A DNA stretch of 64,000 bases from Streptomyces sp. Je 1-369. GTDB taxonomy: Bacteria > Actinomycetota > Actinomycetes > Streptomycetales > Streptomycetaceae. Within the stretch, counting starts at the first letter, position 1; each line of letters opens with the position of its first letter. A program made the translations under genes and the position numbers. Under the pieces are notes generated by a model that was not told where the DNA came from, ran no database searches, and saw only the letters and a program-made list of their open reading frames with translations. Below are positions 52,800 through 61,233 of this stretch, one piece after another. The DNA lies in contig NZ_CP101750.1 of assembly GCF_026810505.1 (NCBI RefSeq), positions 3,873,254-3,937,253 of the forward strand. Direction: 5' to 3'.

Positions 52800-53515
52800 G
52801 CCGCGACCTCCGCGCCCCGCGTGTCCGCGACGACCTGCCCGTCCCTGATCCGTACCTGCCGCGGCAGGCGCCCGGCGATCTCCGTGTCGTGGGTGATGAC
52901 GGCGATGGTCGCGCCCTCCGCGTTCAGGTCGTGCAGCAGGGCCATGACGGCCTCGCCGGATTCGGAGTCGAGCGCGCCGGTGGGTTCGTCGGCCAGCAGC
53001 AGGTCGGGTTCGCCGACCACGGCGCGGGCGATGGCGACGCGCTGTTTCTGGCCGCCGGAGAGTTCGTGCGGGCGGTGCCGCATGCGGTCGGCGAGGCCTA
53101 CGCGTTCCAGGGCGTACGCGGCCCTGCGGCGCCGTTCCGCGCGGGAGAGACCGGAGTAGAGGAGTCCTTCGGCGACGTTGTCGCGGGCGCTGATGCCGGG
53201 GACCAGGTGGAACGCCTGGAAGACGAAGCCGATGTGGCGGGCCCGCAGGGCGGAGAGGCTGCGGTCGGTGAGCGTCGCGATGTCGTGGCCCGCGATGGCC
53301 ACCGAGCCCTGCGTGGGGCGGTCCAGCGTGCCCACGATGTGCAGGAGCGTCGACTTGCCGGAGCCGGACGGGCCGACGATGGCGAGGAGTTCACCCGCGT
53401 CGACGGTCAGGTCGACACCGCGGAGCGCGGCGACCCCGCCCGGGTACTCCTTGGTGACGCCGGACAGTTCCACGACGGTGGGAGCCGCGCTGATCGGCGT
53501 AGAAGAGTTGGTCAT
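52796..53515 (-). CDS. MacB/LolD-type ABC ATPase, 239 aa
   Basis: Walker A AIVGPSGSGKSTLLHIVGTL, Q-loop region GFVFQAFHLVPG, signature LSGGQKQRVAIARAVVGEPD, Walker B LLLADEPTGALDSESG and H-loop ITHD. Its ATG overlaps the stop of the adaptor gene (ATGA), and its stop overlaps the permease start, so all three are coupled. Confidence 0.92.
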   Translation of the reverse strand: MTNSSTPISAAPTVVELSGVTKEYPGGVAALRGVDLTVDAGELLAIVGPSGSGKSTLLHIVGTLDRPTQGSVAIAGHDIATLTDRSLSALRARHIGFVFQAFHLVPGISARDNVAEGLLYSGLSRAERRRRAAYALERVGLADRMRHRPHELSGGQKQRVAIARAVVGEPDLLLADEPTGALDSESGEAVMALLHDLNAEGATIAVITHDTEIAGRLPRQVRIRDGQVVADTRGAEVAA

Positions 53516-54582
53516 GGTTTCGGTACTCCTACCTTCGTGCCCTCCCGCAGCCCCCCGCCGCTCACCTCGACCCTGCCCTGCCCGAACATGCCGAGCTCGA
53601 CCTGCACGTCACGGGTGCGGCCGCCCTCGACGACCTGGACGCCGAAGCCGCCGCCCGGCAGTGCCAGGAGGGCGTTGACGGGGACGGAGAGGACGTTCTC
53701 GCGGGTCTCGCCGGTGAGGTTCACCGTGACCGGCGACTGGTCGAGGCCGTCGACCTCGCCGGGGTCGTCGAAGGTGACGGTGACGGGGATCCTGGGGGTC
53801 TTGTCGCTGGGGTCGTCGCCGGGCTCGGCGGTCTTGCCGACGGCGGCGACCTCGCCCTTGACCGTGGTGCCGTCCGGGAGCGTCACGGTGACCTTCGTGC
53901 CCTTCTTCGCCGAACCGCCCTCCGCCACGTCGAGCTGGACGCGTACGACACGTTCGGAGCCGGTCGTCGAGAGGACCGGCCTGCCCGGCGCGACCTGGTC
54001 GCCGACGGTCGAGCCCGCCGACTTCACGCGGACCGCGGAGGACTGGAAGGAGATCTGTTCGGGGCCGACACGGCCGGTCTGCTTGCCGTCGTGGGCCTTC
54101 TGCCACCGCTTGACCGCGGCCGCGGTGCCGTCGGTGTACGTCTGGTCGACGGCGAGCCCGGCGCCGTAGCCGAGGGCGACGAGGTTCTCCTCCAGCTGGC
54201 GCACGTCGTTGCCCTTGTCGCCGCTCTTCAGCGTGCGGTACATGGGCTCGGTGCCGTACATGAGGCGGACGGGGAGACCGTTGACCTCGTAGAGCCGCCC
54301 GTCGCGCCCGATGGTGGAGCCAGTGCCGGGGGACCAGGTGAGCGTGCCCGTCGTACCGGCGTTGATCTTGCGCTCTTTGGCGTAGCCGAGCGTGCCGTCG
54401 ACCTGCGTGCCGCTGCTGAGGTCACCGCGGTCGACGGACGCGGTGGCCGGTGGCAGGCCCGCCTCGCGGTGGCCTGCGTTCTCCTTGCCGCCCGCGTCGG
54501 CGAGCGCGCTGACGGCGATCCCGCCGCCGGTGACGGCGAGGAGGGCGACGACGGTGGCGACGACGGCGGTACGGCGCCTCAC
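53512..54582 (-). CDS. MacA-like efflux adaptor with peptidoglycan-binding domain, 356 aa
   Basis: One N-terminal membrane helix (TAVVATVVALLAVTGGGIAV), then a PG-binding repeat (SGDKGNDVRQLEENLVALGY, GTAAAVKRWQKAHDGKQTGR) and a barrel region of HlyD type (KGTKVTVTLPDGTTVKGEVA, LSVPVNALLALPGGGFGVQV). In Gram-positives such adaptors bridge the membrane permease and the cell wall. GTG 54582 overlaps the lipoprotein stop (GTGA); codons further upstream are spurious. Confidence 0.85.
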   Translation of the reverse strand: MRRRTAVVATVVALLAVTGGGIAVSALADAGGKENAGHREAGLPPATASVDRGDLSSGTQVDGTLGYAKERKINAGTTGTLTWSPGTGSTIGRDGRLYEVNGLPVRLMYGTEPMYRTLKSGDKGNDVRQLEENLVALGYGAGLAVDQTYTDGTAAAVKRWQKAHDGKQTGRVGPEQISFQSSAVRVKSAGSTVGDQVAPGRPVLSTTGSERVVRVQLDVAEGGSAKKGTKVTVTLPDGTTVKGEVAAVGKTAEPGDDPSDKTPRIPVTVTFDDPGEVDGLDQSPVTVNLTGETRENVLSVPVNALLALPGGGFGVQVVEGGRTRDVQVELGMFGQGRVEVSGGGLREGTKVGVPKP

Positions 54583-55091
54583 TTGACGATGCCCTTGCAC
54601 GCCTCGGCGGCCTTCTCCATCTTCTTGGCCTCGGCGCCCTTCGGCATGGGCTGGGCCCGCATCGCGCCGCCGTCGAACTTCGGGTCGGGCATGTTGAACC
54701 CGTTCTCGCGCATGCACTGGGCGTACTTGAGCATCTTGTCCTTGTCGGCCTGCGAGGGGCCCTTGCCCGACCGGCCGCCGCCCGCGCCGCACTTCTTCAG
54801 GGCGGCCTCCATCTTCTCCTTGCTCATGTCGCCGCCGATGGTGATGCCGCGGACGTCCTCACCGGACTTGGGCTCGGACACCTTGAGGCCCTGCTTGCGC
54901 AGGCACTCGCGCTCCTTGAACGCCTTGTCGGCGTCGGCGCCCTTGCCGCCGTCGGCGCTGTTCGCGGAGTCCGAGCCGGAGTCACCGGAGCAGGCCCCGG
55001 CGAACAGCGCGAGCGCGGCGATCCCCGACGCGAAGGCCACCGACCGGGCGCGGGTCGTACGGGCGGGGCGGGTCGTACGGGCGGTCCTCAT
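54579..55091 (-). CDS. lipoprotein with duplicated Cys motif, 170 aa
   Basis: Signal sequence and lipobox FAGAC, a Ser/Asp/Gly linker, then two related segments: ERECLRKQGLKVSEPK (residue about 62) and AQCMRENGFNMPDPKFDGG (about 124). Each has Cys, a following basic/aromatic helix and a Pro-rich turn; two more Cys (KKCGAG, EACKG) could pair with them. First gene of the pump operon, so it may be a ligand-binding or accessory subunit. No named domain known to me. Confidence 0.8.
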   Translation of the reverse strand: MRTARTTRPARTTRARSVAFASGIAALALFAGACSGDSGSDSANSADGGKGADADKAFKERECLRKQGLKVSEPKSGEDVRGITIGGDMSKEKMEAALKKCGAGGGRSGKGPSQADKDKMLKYAQCMRENGFNMPDPKFDGGAMRAQPMPKGAEAKKMEKAAEACKGIVK

Positions 55092-55212
55092 GAGGCTTCC
55101 CCTTCACATGTGGCGTGACTGACGCGCACAGGCTGGCGGGGAGCCGGGTTTCGTTTCTCTCAACGGAGACGCTTACACCGGCGAAAGGTCACTCTCGGGT
55201 ACACAGGGCGGC

Positions 55213-55881
55213 ATGCGCGTACTGCTGGTGGAGGACGAGGAATTCCTGGCCGAGATGATCGCCGACGGGCTGCGCCGTGACGCGCTCGCCGTCGACGTCG
55301 CCGCCGACGGCCTCACCGCGCTGCGGAAACTGCAGCTCGGCGAGTACGACGTACTGATCCTCGACCGCGACCTGCCGGGCGTGCACGGCGACGAGGTGTG
55401 CCGCCGGGTCGTCGAGCAGCGGCTCCTGACCCGGGTCCTGATGCTGACGGCGGCGGGCACGGTGCGTGACCGGGTGGCGGGTCTGGGGCTCGGCGCGGAC
55501 GACTATCTGACCAAGCCGTTCGTGTACGACGAGCTGCTCGCCCGCGTGCTCGCCCTCGGCCGCCGGGCCCGGCCCGCGCTGCCGCCGGTGATCGAACGGG
55601 CCGGGCTCGTCCTGGACACCGCGCGCCGCCAGGCAAGCAGGGATGGGCGGCATCTGGCGCTGTCCCGCAAGGAGTTCGCGGTCCTGGAGGCGCTCCTTCG
55701 GGCGGACGGCGCGGTGGTCAGCGGCGAGGACCTGATCGAGCAGGTCTGGGAGGAGGACACCAGCTACCGCACCAACGCGGTCCGCGTCACCCTCTCCAAG
55801 CTCCGCGCGAAGCTGGGCGAGCCGCCGGTGGTGGAGACGGTGCCGGGGGCCGGATACCGGATCGCGGGGCGGTCCCTGTGA
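55213..55881 (+). CDS. OmpR-family response regulator, 222 aa
   Basis: Receiver domain with acidic pocket LLVEDEEF, phospho-acceptor Asp in DVLILDRDLPGVHG and Lys in DYLTKPFVYDELLA, then a winged-helix DNA-binding domain (RHLALSRKEFAVLEALLRAD, NAVRVTLSKLRAKLG, GAGYRI). It is divergent from the pump operon by 121 bp and coupled to the kinase gene by GTGA, so it most likely controls the MacAB-like pump. Confidence 0.93.
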   Translation: MRVLLVEDEEFLAEMIADGLRRDALAVDVAADGLTALRKLQLGEYDVLILDRDLPGVHGDEVCRRVVEQRLLTRVLMLTAAGTVRDRVAGLGLGADDYLTKPFVYDELLARVLALGRRARPALPPVIERAGLVLDTARRQASRDGRHLALSRKEFAVLEALLRADGAVVSGEDLIEQVWEEDTSYRTNAVRVTLSKLRAKLGEPPVVETVPGAGYRIAGRSL

Positions 55882-57185
55882 ACACGTCGGCGAACACTTC
55901 GGCGAACACGTCGGCGCTACGAACCGCCGGGGCGCGGATGAGCAGCGAGCGGGCCCGCCTGACCGCCCTCTACGGAGGGCTGCTCGTGCTGGCGGGGGCG
56001 CTGCTCACGGGGCTCGTGTACCTGCTGGTGCAGCAGGGGTTGTACACGTCGATCAGTTCGGCCGTGACCACGGCGGTGCCGCGCGATCCGCTGCCGCCGT
56101 GGCGGCATGCCTCCCCGATGCCGGTGGCGTCCGCGGTGCCCGCGCAGCGCCTCCAGGGCACGACCCTGGACGTCGACAAGAGCGGTCTCGCCGTGACGAG
56201 GATCAGCGATCTCGCGGGCGAGGCGGCGCTCAGCCGGCTCCTGACGGTCTCGGTGATCGTCTTCACCGTGTACGCCGTCCTGTCGATCGCCCTCGCCTGG
56301 TGGATGGCGGGCCGGGTGCTCCGCCCGGTCGCGGTGATCACCAACATCGCGCGGCGGCTCTCCGGCGCCAACCTGCACGAGCGGATCGCCCTGGACGCGC
56401 CGCCGGGCGAGCTGAAGCACCTCGCGGACACCTTCGACGAGATGCTGGACCGCATAGAGCGTCTGGTCGGCGCGCAGCAGCGGTTCGCGGCGAACGCGGC
56501 GCACGAGCTGCGCACCCCGCTGGCCGTGCAGCGGGCGGCCGCCGAGATCGGTCTCGCCGGTGACCCGGACCCGGAACGCGTGGCGAGGATCCGTACGAAA
56601 CTCATCTCCGTCGCCGACGACAGCGAGCACCTCATCGAGGGGCTGCTGCTGCTCGCCGACTCCGAGCAGGGCCTGGAGCGGCGCGAGCCCGTCGCGGTGG
56701 ACGTCCTGGCGCACGCCGTCGCGGACGGTCTCGCCGAGGAGGCGGTACGGCGCGGCGTCACGGTGTCGGTGCGGGCGGCGCCGCTTACGGTGACGGGCGA
56801 CGGCGTGCTCCTCGACCGGCTGGTCCACAACCTGGTGGCGAACGCGGTGCGCTACAACACCCCGGAGGGCCGGGTGAGCGTCGTCGTCGGCGAGGACGGC
56901 ACGCTGGAGGTCGCCAACACGGGCCCGGCGGTCCCGCAGGACACCGTCCCGCACCTCTTCGAACCCTTCCGGCGCCTGCACGAGCGGACGCACGCGCGGG
57001 GCGAGGGGGCGGGCCTCGGTCTGTCGATCGTGGCGGCCATCGCGCGGGCGCACGAGGCGGAGGTGACGGCGGAGGCGAACGGGGCGGGCGGCGGTCTGAC
57101 GGTGCGGGTGGTCTTCGCCCCTGCCTCCGCCCTTGCCTCCGCCCCGGCTCCGGCTTCGGCTTCGGGCGGCACTCAGTGCCGGTAG
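55878..57185 (+). CDS. sensor histidine kinase, 435 aa
   Basis: Two membrane helices (LLVLAGALLTGLVYLLVQQG and LLTVSVIVFTVYAVLSIALA) enclose an external segment of about 70 residues. HAMP follows, then the H-box AANAAHELRTPLAVQRAAAE, N-box NLVANAVRYNTPEG and G-boxes GAGLGLSIVAAIA. The N-terminus has a triplicated NTSA unit from a 15-bp repeat. The C-terminal tail is Ala/Pro/Ser-rich. Probably senses envelope stress or a peptide antibiotic; inferred from the linked pump. Confidence 0.92.
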   Translation: MNTSANTSANTSALRTAGARMSSERARLTALYGGLLVLAGALLTGLVYLLVQQGLYTSISSAVTTAVPRDPLPPWRHASPMPVASAVPAQRLQGTTLDVDKSGLAVTRISDLAGEAALSRLLTVSVIVFTVYAVLSIALAWWMAGRVLRPVAVITNIARRLSGANLHERIALDAPPGELKHLADTFDEMLDRIERLVGAQQRFAANAAHELRTPLAVQRAAAEIGLAGDPDPERVARIRTKLISVADDSEHLIEGLLLLADSEQGLERREPVAVDVLAHAVADGLAEEAVRRGVTVSVRAAPLTVTGDGVLLDRLVHNLVANAVRYNTPEGRVSVVVGEDGTLEVANTGPAVPQDTVPHLFEPFRRLHERTHARGEGAGLGLSIVAAIARAHEAEVTAEANGAGGGLTVRVVFAPASALASAPAPASASGGTQCR

Positions 57186-57973
57186 AAGATGCGGTCCCGG
57201 TACTCCTGGAAGACCCGGCCGTTCCAGTCGTGCCCGCCGTCCACGTTCCCGGACCGCAGCACGGGCGGCTGGATGCCGCGCTCGGCGAGCTTCTCGATCG
57301 CCGCGGCCGTCATGGCCTGCATCAGCGCGTTGGTGACGACGCTCGACGCGGGCCCGAACGGAGCATCGACCCCTTCGAGGGAGAGCTCCGCGTCGCCGAC
57401 GCCGACCTTGGAGTCGACGATCACGTCGCAGTGGTCCTTCAGGAAGGTGCCGGAGACGTGCCGGGAGCGGGTCTCCGTCGCGTACGCCACCGACGTCACG
57501 CCGATGACCTTCAGGCCGAGCGCGCGGGCGTTCATGGCCATCTCCACGGGCAGCGAGTTCCGCCCGGAGAGCGAGATGATCACGAGTACGTCGCCGGGGC
57601 GGGCCGGCGAGGAGTCGAGGACCGCGCCCGCGAGGCCGTCGACCCGCTCCAGGGCGGAGCCCAGCGTGGCGGGCATCACGTCCACGCCGACCACTCCGGG
57701 CACGGCGAGCAGGTTGATGAGGCCGAGGCCGCCCGCGCGGTAGACGACGTCCTGGGCGGCCAGCGAGGAGTGCCCGGCGCCGAAGGCGAAGAGCCGCCCG
57801 CCGGACTCGACGGCGTCGGCGAGCAGCGCGCCCGCGTCGGCCACGCTGCCGGACTCCTCGTCACGTACTTTCCGGAGCAGTCCGATGGCGGCTTCGAAAT
57901 ACCGGTCCGCCGTCTTGCTCACGCCGTCTTCGCCGCTCACACTGCTCCCGCTCTTCGAGCTCATTCGCATCAC
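57173..57973 (-). CDS. SIS-domain sugar-phosphate-binding protein, 266 aa
   Basis: SIS fold: GRLFAFGAGHSSLAAQDVVY, VLVIISLSGRNSLPVEMAMN and VIGVTSVAYATETRS (typical S-G-x-N/S phosphosugar loop). It resembles UPF0309-type proteins. It may be an isomerase or a regulator. Of several possible starts, the first is used here; homology seems to begin near ADRYFEAAIGLL, so an internal GTG is possible. Tail-to-tail overlap with the kinase gene is 13 bp, and it is divergent from dmdR1. Confidence 0.85.
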   Translation of the reverse strand: MMRMSSKSGSSVSGEDGVSKTADRYFEAAIGLLRKVRDEESGSVADAGALLADAVESGGRLFAFGAGHSSLAAQDVVYRAGGLGLINLLAVPGVVGVDVMPATLGSALERVDGLAGAVLDSSPARPGDVLVIISLSGRNSLPVEMAMNARALGLKVIGVTSVAYATETRSRHVSGTFLKDHCDVIVDSKVGVGDAELSLEGVDAPFGPASSVVTNALMQAMTAAAIEKLAERGIQPPVLRSGNVDGGHDWNGRVFQEYRDRIFYRH

Positions 57974-58114
57974 GTTGCGGTCTGGACCAGTGCCCTGTCA
58001 ACACCGTCACAGGCCGGTACTGGGCGGGAATTCCACCGGCGCGGCACGGTTGTCAGTGGTATGCGTCAGAATTGAGGGCAGGGCCAGCGCACGAGCGAAT
58101 TCTGAGGGGCACCC

Positions 58115-58807
58115 ATGTCGGGGCTGATTGACACCACTGAGATGTATTTGCGCACCATCCTCGAGCTGGAGGAGGAAGGTGTGGTCCCCATGCGCGCCCG
58201 GATCGCGGAGCGGCTGGACCAGAGCGGACCGACGGTGAGCCAGACCGTGGCGCGCATGGAGCGCGACGGCCTGGTGGCCGTCGCGAGCGACCGTCACCTG
58301 GAGCTCACCGAGGAGGGCCGCAGGCTCGCCACGCGCGTGATGCGCAAGCACCGCCTGGCGGAGTGCCTGCTCGTCGACGTGATCGGGCTCGAATGGGAGC
58401 AGGTGCACGCCGAGGCCTGCCGCTGGGAGCACGTGATGAGCGAGGCCGTGGAGCGCCGCGTCCTGGAGCTGCTCCGCCACCCCACCGAGTCTCCGTACGG
58501 CAACCCGATCCCGGGCCTGGAGGAGCTGGGCGAGAAGGACGGCGCGGACCCGTTCCTGGACGAGGGCATGGTCTCCCTGACGGAGCTCGACCCGGGCTCC
58601 GAGGGCAAGACGGTCGTGGTGCGCCGCATCGGCGAGCCGATCCAGACGGACGCCCAGCTGATGTACACGCTGCGGCGGGCCGGTGTCCAGCCGGGCTCCG
58701 TGGTGAGCGTGACGGAGTCCGCGGGCGGCGTCCTGGTGGGCAGCAGCGGCGAGGCCGCCGAGCTGACCGCGGAGACCGCGTCGCACGTCTTCGTCGCCAA
58801 GCGCTGA
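58115..58807 (+). CDS. dmdR1: DtxR/IdeR-family iron-dependent regulator
   Basis: 230 residues with N-terminal winged helix (MSGLIDTTEMYLRTILELEE, GPTVSQTVARMERDGLVAV), a dimerisation/metal domain (HRLAECLLVDVIGLEWEQVH, CRWEHVMSEAVERRVLELL with the metal-binding Cys-x2-Glu-His) and a C-terminal SH3-like domain. The sequence is very close to what I recall for S. coelicolor DmdR1, the iron repressor of siderophore genes. An inverted repeat TCAGAATT/AATTCTGA (58066-58105) precedes it. The opposite strand is open over the whole gene. Confidence 0.93.
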   Translation: MSGLIDTTEMYLRTILELEEEGVVPMRARIAERLDQSGPTVSQTVARMERDGLVAVASDRHLELTEEGRRLATRVMRKHRLAECLLVDVIGLEWEQVHAEACRWEHVMSEAVERRVLELLRHPTESPYGNPIPGLEELGEKDGADPFLDEGMVSLTELDPGSEGKTVVVRRIGEPIQTDAQLMYTLRRAGVQPGSVVSVTESAGGVLVGSSGEAAELTAETASHVFVAKR

Positions 58808-59287
58808 GAAGGCAGTCAACCTCCGTTGTCGGAGAGGTAGTTGACAGGGTTCCGCGAGCTGCGCCGGATCTCGCGGAATCGAAGATTCAGTGTGCGGAAT
58901 CGCAGCGGCGGAGCGTTTTGCGTGCCAGGCTGTCGCGAGAGGCATATGACCTGAGGGCTCGGAAGGGGCTGGAGGATGTGCCCGTCTGGTGAGCGCGAAC
59001 AAGGCGAGGGCCCCGGCGCTCAAGAGCGCCGGGGCCTGTCCTCCCCTGTGCTGACCCGGAGCCCCGAGCTCTCAAGGTCATTCCCCACGGGCCGGTTTCC
59101 CCGAGCGGCCCGCCTCCCGTTGGAGATCTCCCCTCGGCCACGCCGGTCAATCCTTGAGCGTGGTCACCCGAACGAGGGGTGTTATCGGCGAACCGGCCGC
59201 TTTCGAAAACAGGTTCGATAGCGTGCGGGGGTGTGAGGCAGTACCAGGCGTGAAACCCGGGCGGAACCAAGGGGGGTGCCAGGAATC
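58808..59287. other. 480-bp structured intergenic region
   Basis: No convincing protein gene. It contains TTGACA at 58841, a 9-bp inverted repeat TTCCGCGAG/CTCGCGGAA (58850-58858, 58870-58878), GAATC-GAA-GATTC just after it and a strong hairpin at 59009. The order promoter-like box, structure, terminator is what a small RNA gene would look like. Confidence 0.5.
59009..59036. terminator. strong hairpin terminator
   Basis: A perfect 12-bp stem GGCCCCGGCGCT / AGCGCCGGGGCC with loop CAAG, about 200 bp after dmdR1 and 250 bp before the hydrolase gene. It could end a small RNA or read-through from dmdR1. Confidence 0.75.
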
Positions 59288-60151
59288 ATGGTGCGGCGCA
59301 TCGACGTGACGGGCGCGGGAGGCGTACACCTCGCCGCCTGGGAGTACGCCGACCCTCCCAAACTCAGGGAGGCCGACGCGGCACCCGGCGGGGTGCTGTT
59401 ACTGCACGGCCTGATGGGCCGCGCCTCCCACTGGACGGGCACCGCCCGCTGGCTCTCCGAGCGGCACCGCGCGGTCGCCCTCGACCAGCGCGGCCACGGC
59501 AGGAGCGAGAAGCCCACCGACGGCCCCTACACCCGCGATGCCTACGTGGACGACGCGGAAGCCGCCCTCGTCCAGCTCGACCTCGCGCCCGCCGTCCTCA
59601 TCGGCCACTCCATGGGCGCGCTCACCGCCTGGCAGCTCGCCGCGCGCCGCCCCGACCTCGTCCGGGGCCTCATCATCTGCGACATGCGGGCCTCCGCGCT
59701 CGGGGCCGCCTCCCAGCGGGAGTGGGAGGACTGGTTCAAGTCCTGGCCGGTGCCGTTCGCGACGCTCGCCGACGTACGCAAGTGGTTCGGCGAGGACGAC
59801 CCCTGGGTGGAGCGGCCCAACCCCGCGCGCGGGGAGTTCTTCGCCGAGGTGATGACGGAGGGCCCCGACGGCTGGCGGCCCGTCTTCGACCGCGCCCAGA
59901 TGCTCAGCTCCCGCGAGACGTGGGTGCACGACGCGCACTGGGAGGAGCTGATCCAGGTCCGCTGCCCCGCACTCGTCGTGCGCGGCCAGGACGGCGAGCT
60001 CGGCCGCGCGGAGTCCCAGGAGATGGTGCGGGTGCTCCCTCGCGGGGAGTACGCGGAGGTGGCCGACGCGGGGCACCTCGTGCACTACGACCAGCCGGAG
60101 GCGTGGCGGGCCGCCGTCGAACCGTTTCTGGACGGGGTCCTTGCGCGGTGA
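59288..60151 (+). CDS. alpha/beta-fold hydrolase, 287 aa
   Basis: Oxyanion region LLLHGLMGRASHWTGTARWL, nucleophile elbow LIGHSMGALTAWQLA (Ser), acid in VRGQDGELGR and His in DAGHLVHYDQPEAW. A complete triad, so an active esterase or C-C hydrolase; the substrate is unknown. ATG 59288 is used; GTG 59276 and GTG 59291 are alternatives, with AGGA only a few bases upstream. Confidence 0.87.
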   Translation: MVRRIDVTGAGGVHLAAWEYADPPKLREADAAPGGVLLLHGLMGRASHWTGTARWLSERHRAVALDQRGHGRSEKPTDGPYTRDAYVDDAEAALVQLDLAPAVLIGHSMGALTAWQLAARRPDLVRGLIICDMRASALGAASQREWEDWFKSWPVPFATLADVRKWFGEDDPWVERPNPARGEFFAEVMTEGPDGWRPVFDRAQMLSSRETWVHDAHWEELIQVRCPALVVRGQDGELGRAESQEMVRVLPRGEYAEVADAGHLVHYDQPEAWRAAVEPFLDGVLAR

Positions 60152-60224
60152 AACGCTGCCCCGTGCGTGGGGCGCCGCCTGATCGTGGCCTTCGGCCTGC
60201 TCGTCCCCAATCGCCGGACGGGCT

Positions 60225-60899
60225 CTATGGGCTCAGGCGTTCCACCCGCCAGGCCCGGTCGGCCTCCTCCCGCACGTACCGCAGGCGGTCGTGGAGGCGG
60301 TCCGGTCGGCCCTGCCAGAATTCGACCGCTCGGGGGTGGACCCGGTAGCCGCCCCAGTGCGGGGGGACCGGGACCTGTTCGCCCTCGGGGTAGCGGGACG
60401 CGAGGTCGGCGTAGGCGCGGTCGAGTTCGGTGCGTGAGGTGAGTACCGAGGACTGCGCGCTGGCCCAGGCGCCGAGCTGGGAGCCGTGCGGGCGGGTGCG
60501 GAAGTAGGCGACCGTCTCCTCGCGGCCGACGCGCTCCGCCGTGCCCGAGACGATCACCTGGCGGGCCACCGCGTGCCACGGGAAGAGCAGCGAGACGTAC
60601 GGGTTCGCGTCGAGCTCGCGAGCCTTGCGGGACTCGTAGTTGGTGAAGAAGACAAAGCCCCGCTCGTCGAAGCCCTTCAGGAGCACCGTGCGGGAGCTGG
60701 GCCGGCCCGCCGCGTCGGCCGTGGAGACGACCATGGCGTTCGGCTCGTGGACGGCGCCCCTGTCGCGCGCCGCCTCCTTGAACCAGAGCGCGAACTGGTC
60801 CATGGGCGTGGCGGGCAGCTCGGTTTCGGAGAGCCCGCCGGCGGCGTACTGCTCCCGCATGTCAGCCGGTTCCGGAAGAGGGGCGCTGGAGTCGGTCAC
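60225..60899 (-). CDS. pdxH: pyridoxamine 5'-phosphate oxidase
   Basis: Makes pyridoxal 5'-phosphate from PNP/PMP with FMN. Hallmarks: [110 protein letters not shown] and [10 protein letters not shown]. This is the complete PdxH pattern. GTG 60899 begins the conserved [18 protein letters not shown] part. The frame upstream is not conserved-looking. Divergent from the citrate synthase gene. Confidence 0.94.
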   Translation of the reverse strand: MTDSSAPLPEPADMREQYAAGGLSETELPATPMDQFALWFKEAARDRGAVHEPNAMVVSTADAAGRPSSRTVLLKGFDERGFVFFTNYESRKARELDANPYVSLLFPWHAVARQVIVSGTAERVGREETVAYFRTRPHGSQLGAWASAQSSVLTSRTELDRAYADLASRYPEGEQVPVPPHWGGYRVHPRAVEFWQGRPDRLHDRLRYVREEADRAWRVERLSP

Positions 60900-61233
60900 G
60901 CGGTCATCTTGCCGTATTTGCCACGGCCACAGGGGCGTCCGAGGAGGCGCACCGGCCCACGGGCAGGTGACGTGTGGCACTGAGTGCCGCATTCCATCGC
61001 CAAAGATGGCACCAACAGATATCGTCCTGCTGCCGCATCGGTTGGGTGACCACCAGCCTCACGGGGCATACCGGGAAGACCGTTCCGGACCGCGAGTCGC
61101 CGGATTCGCCGCACTTCGGCGGACACGACCGTGGAACCGGGCCGGAAACGCCCACTTTTGACACATGGTCATGAGCCGATCGCAACCCGGATCTCGCCAC
61201 CATCATGTCGAACCCATCACGAGGAGCCGCCTG
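60900..61233. promoter_or_regulatory. 334-bp divergent promoter region, pdxH and citrate synthase
   Basis: No gene. Small palindromes GGCACT-G-AGTGCC (60976-60988) and GCCA-AAGA-TGGC (about 61000-61011) lie on the pdxH side. TTGACA at 61158 lies on the citrate synthase side but without a clear -10 box at the usual distance. Confidence 0.5.

Noticed and set aside
58007-59023. Antisense frame over dmdR1 as a normal gene.
   Set aside because: Not listed as a gene because such frames are common at this GC content; kept only as a finding because of the adm report.
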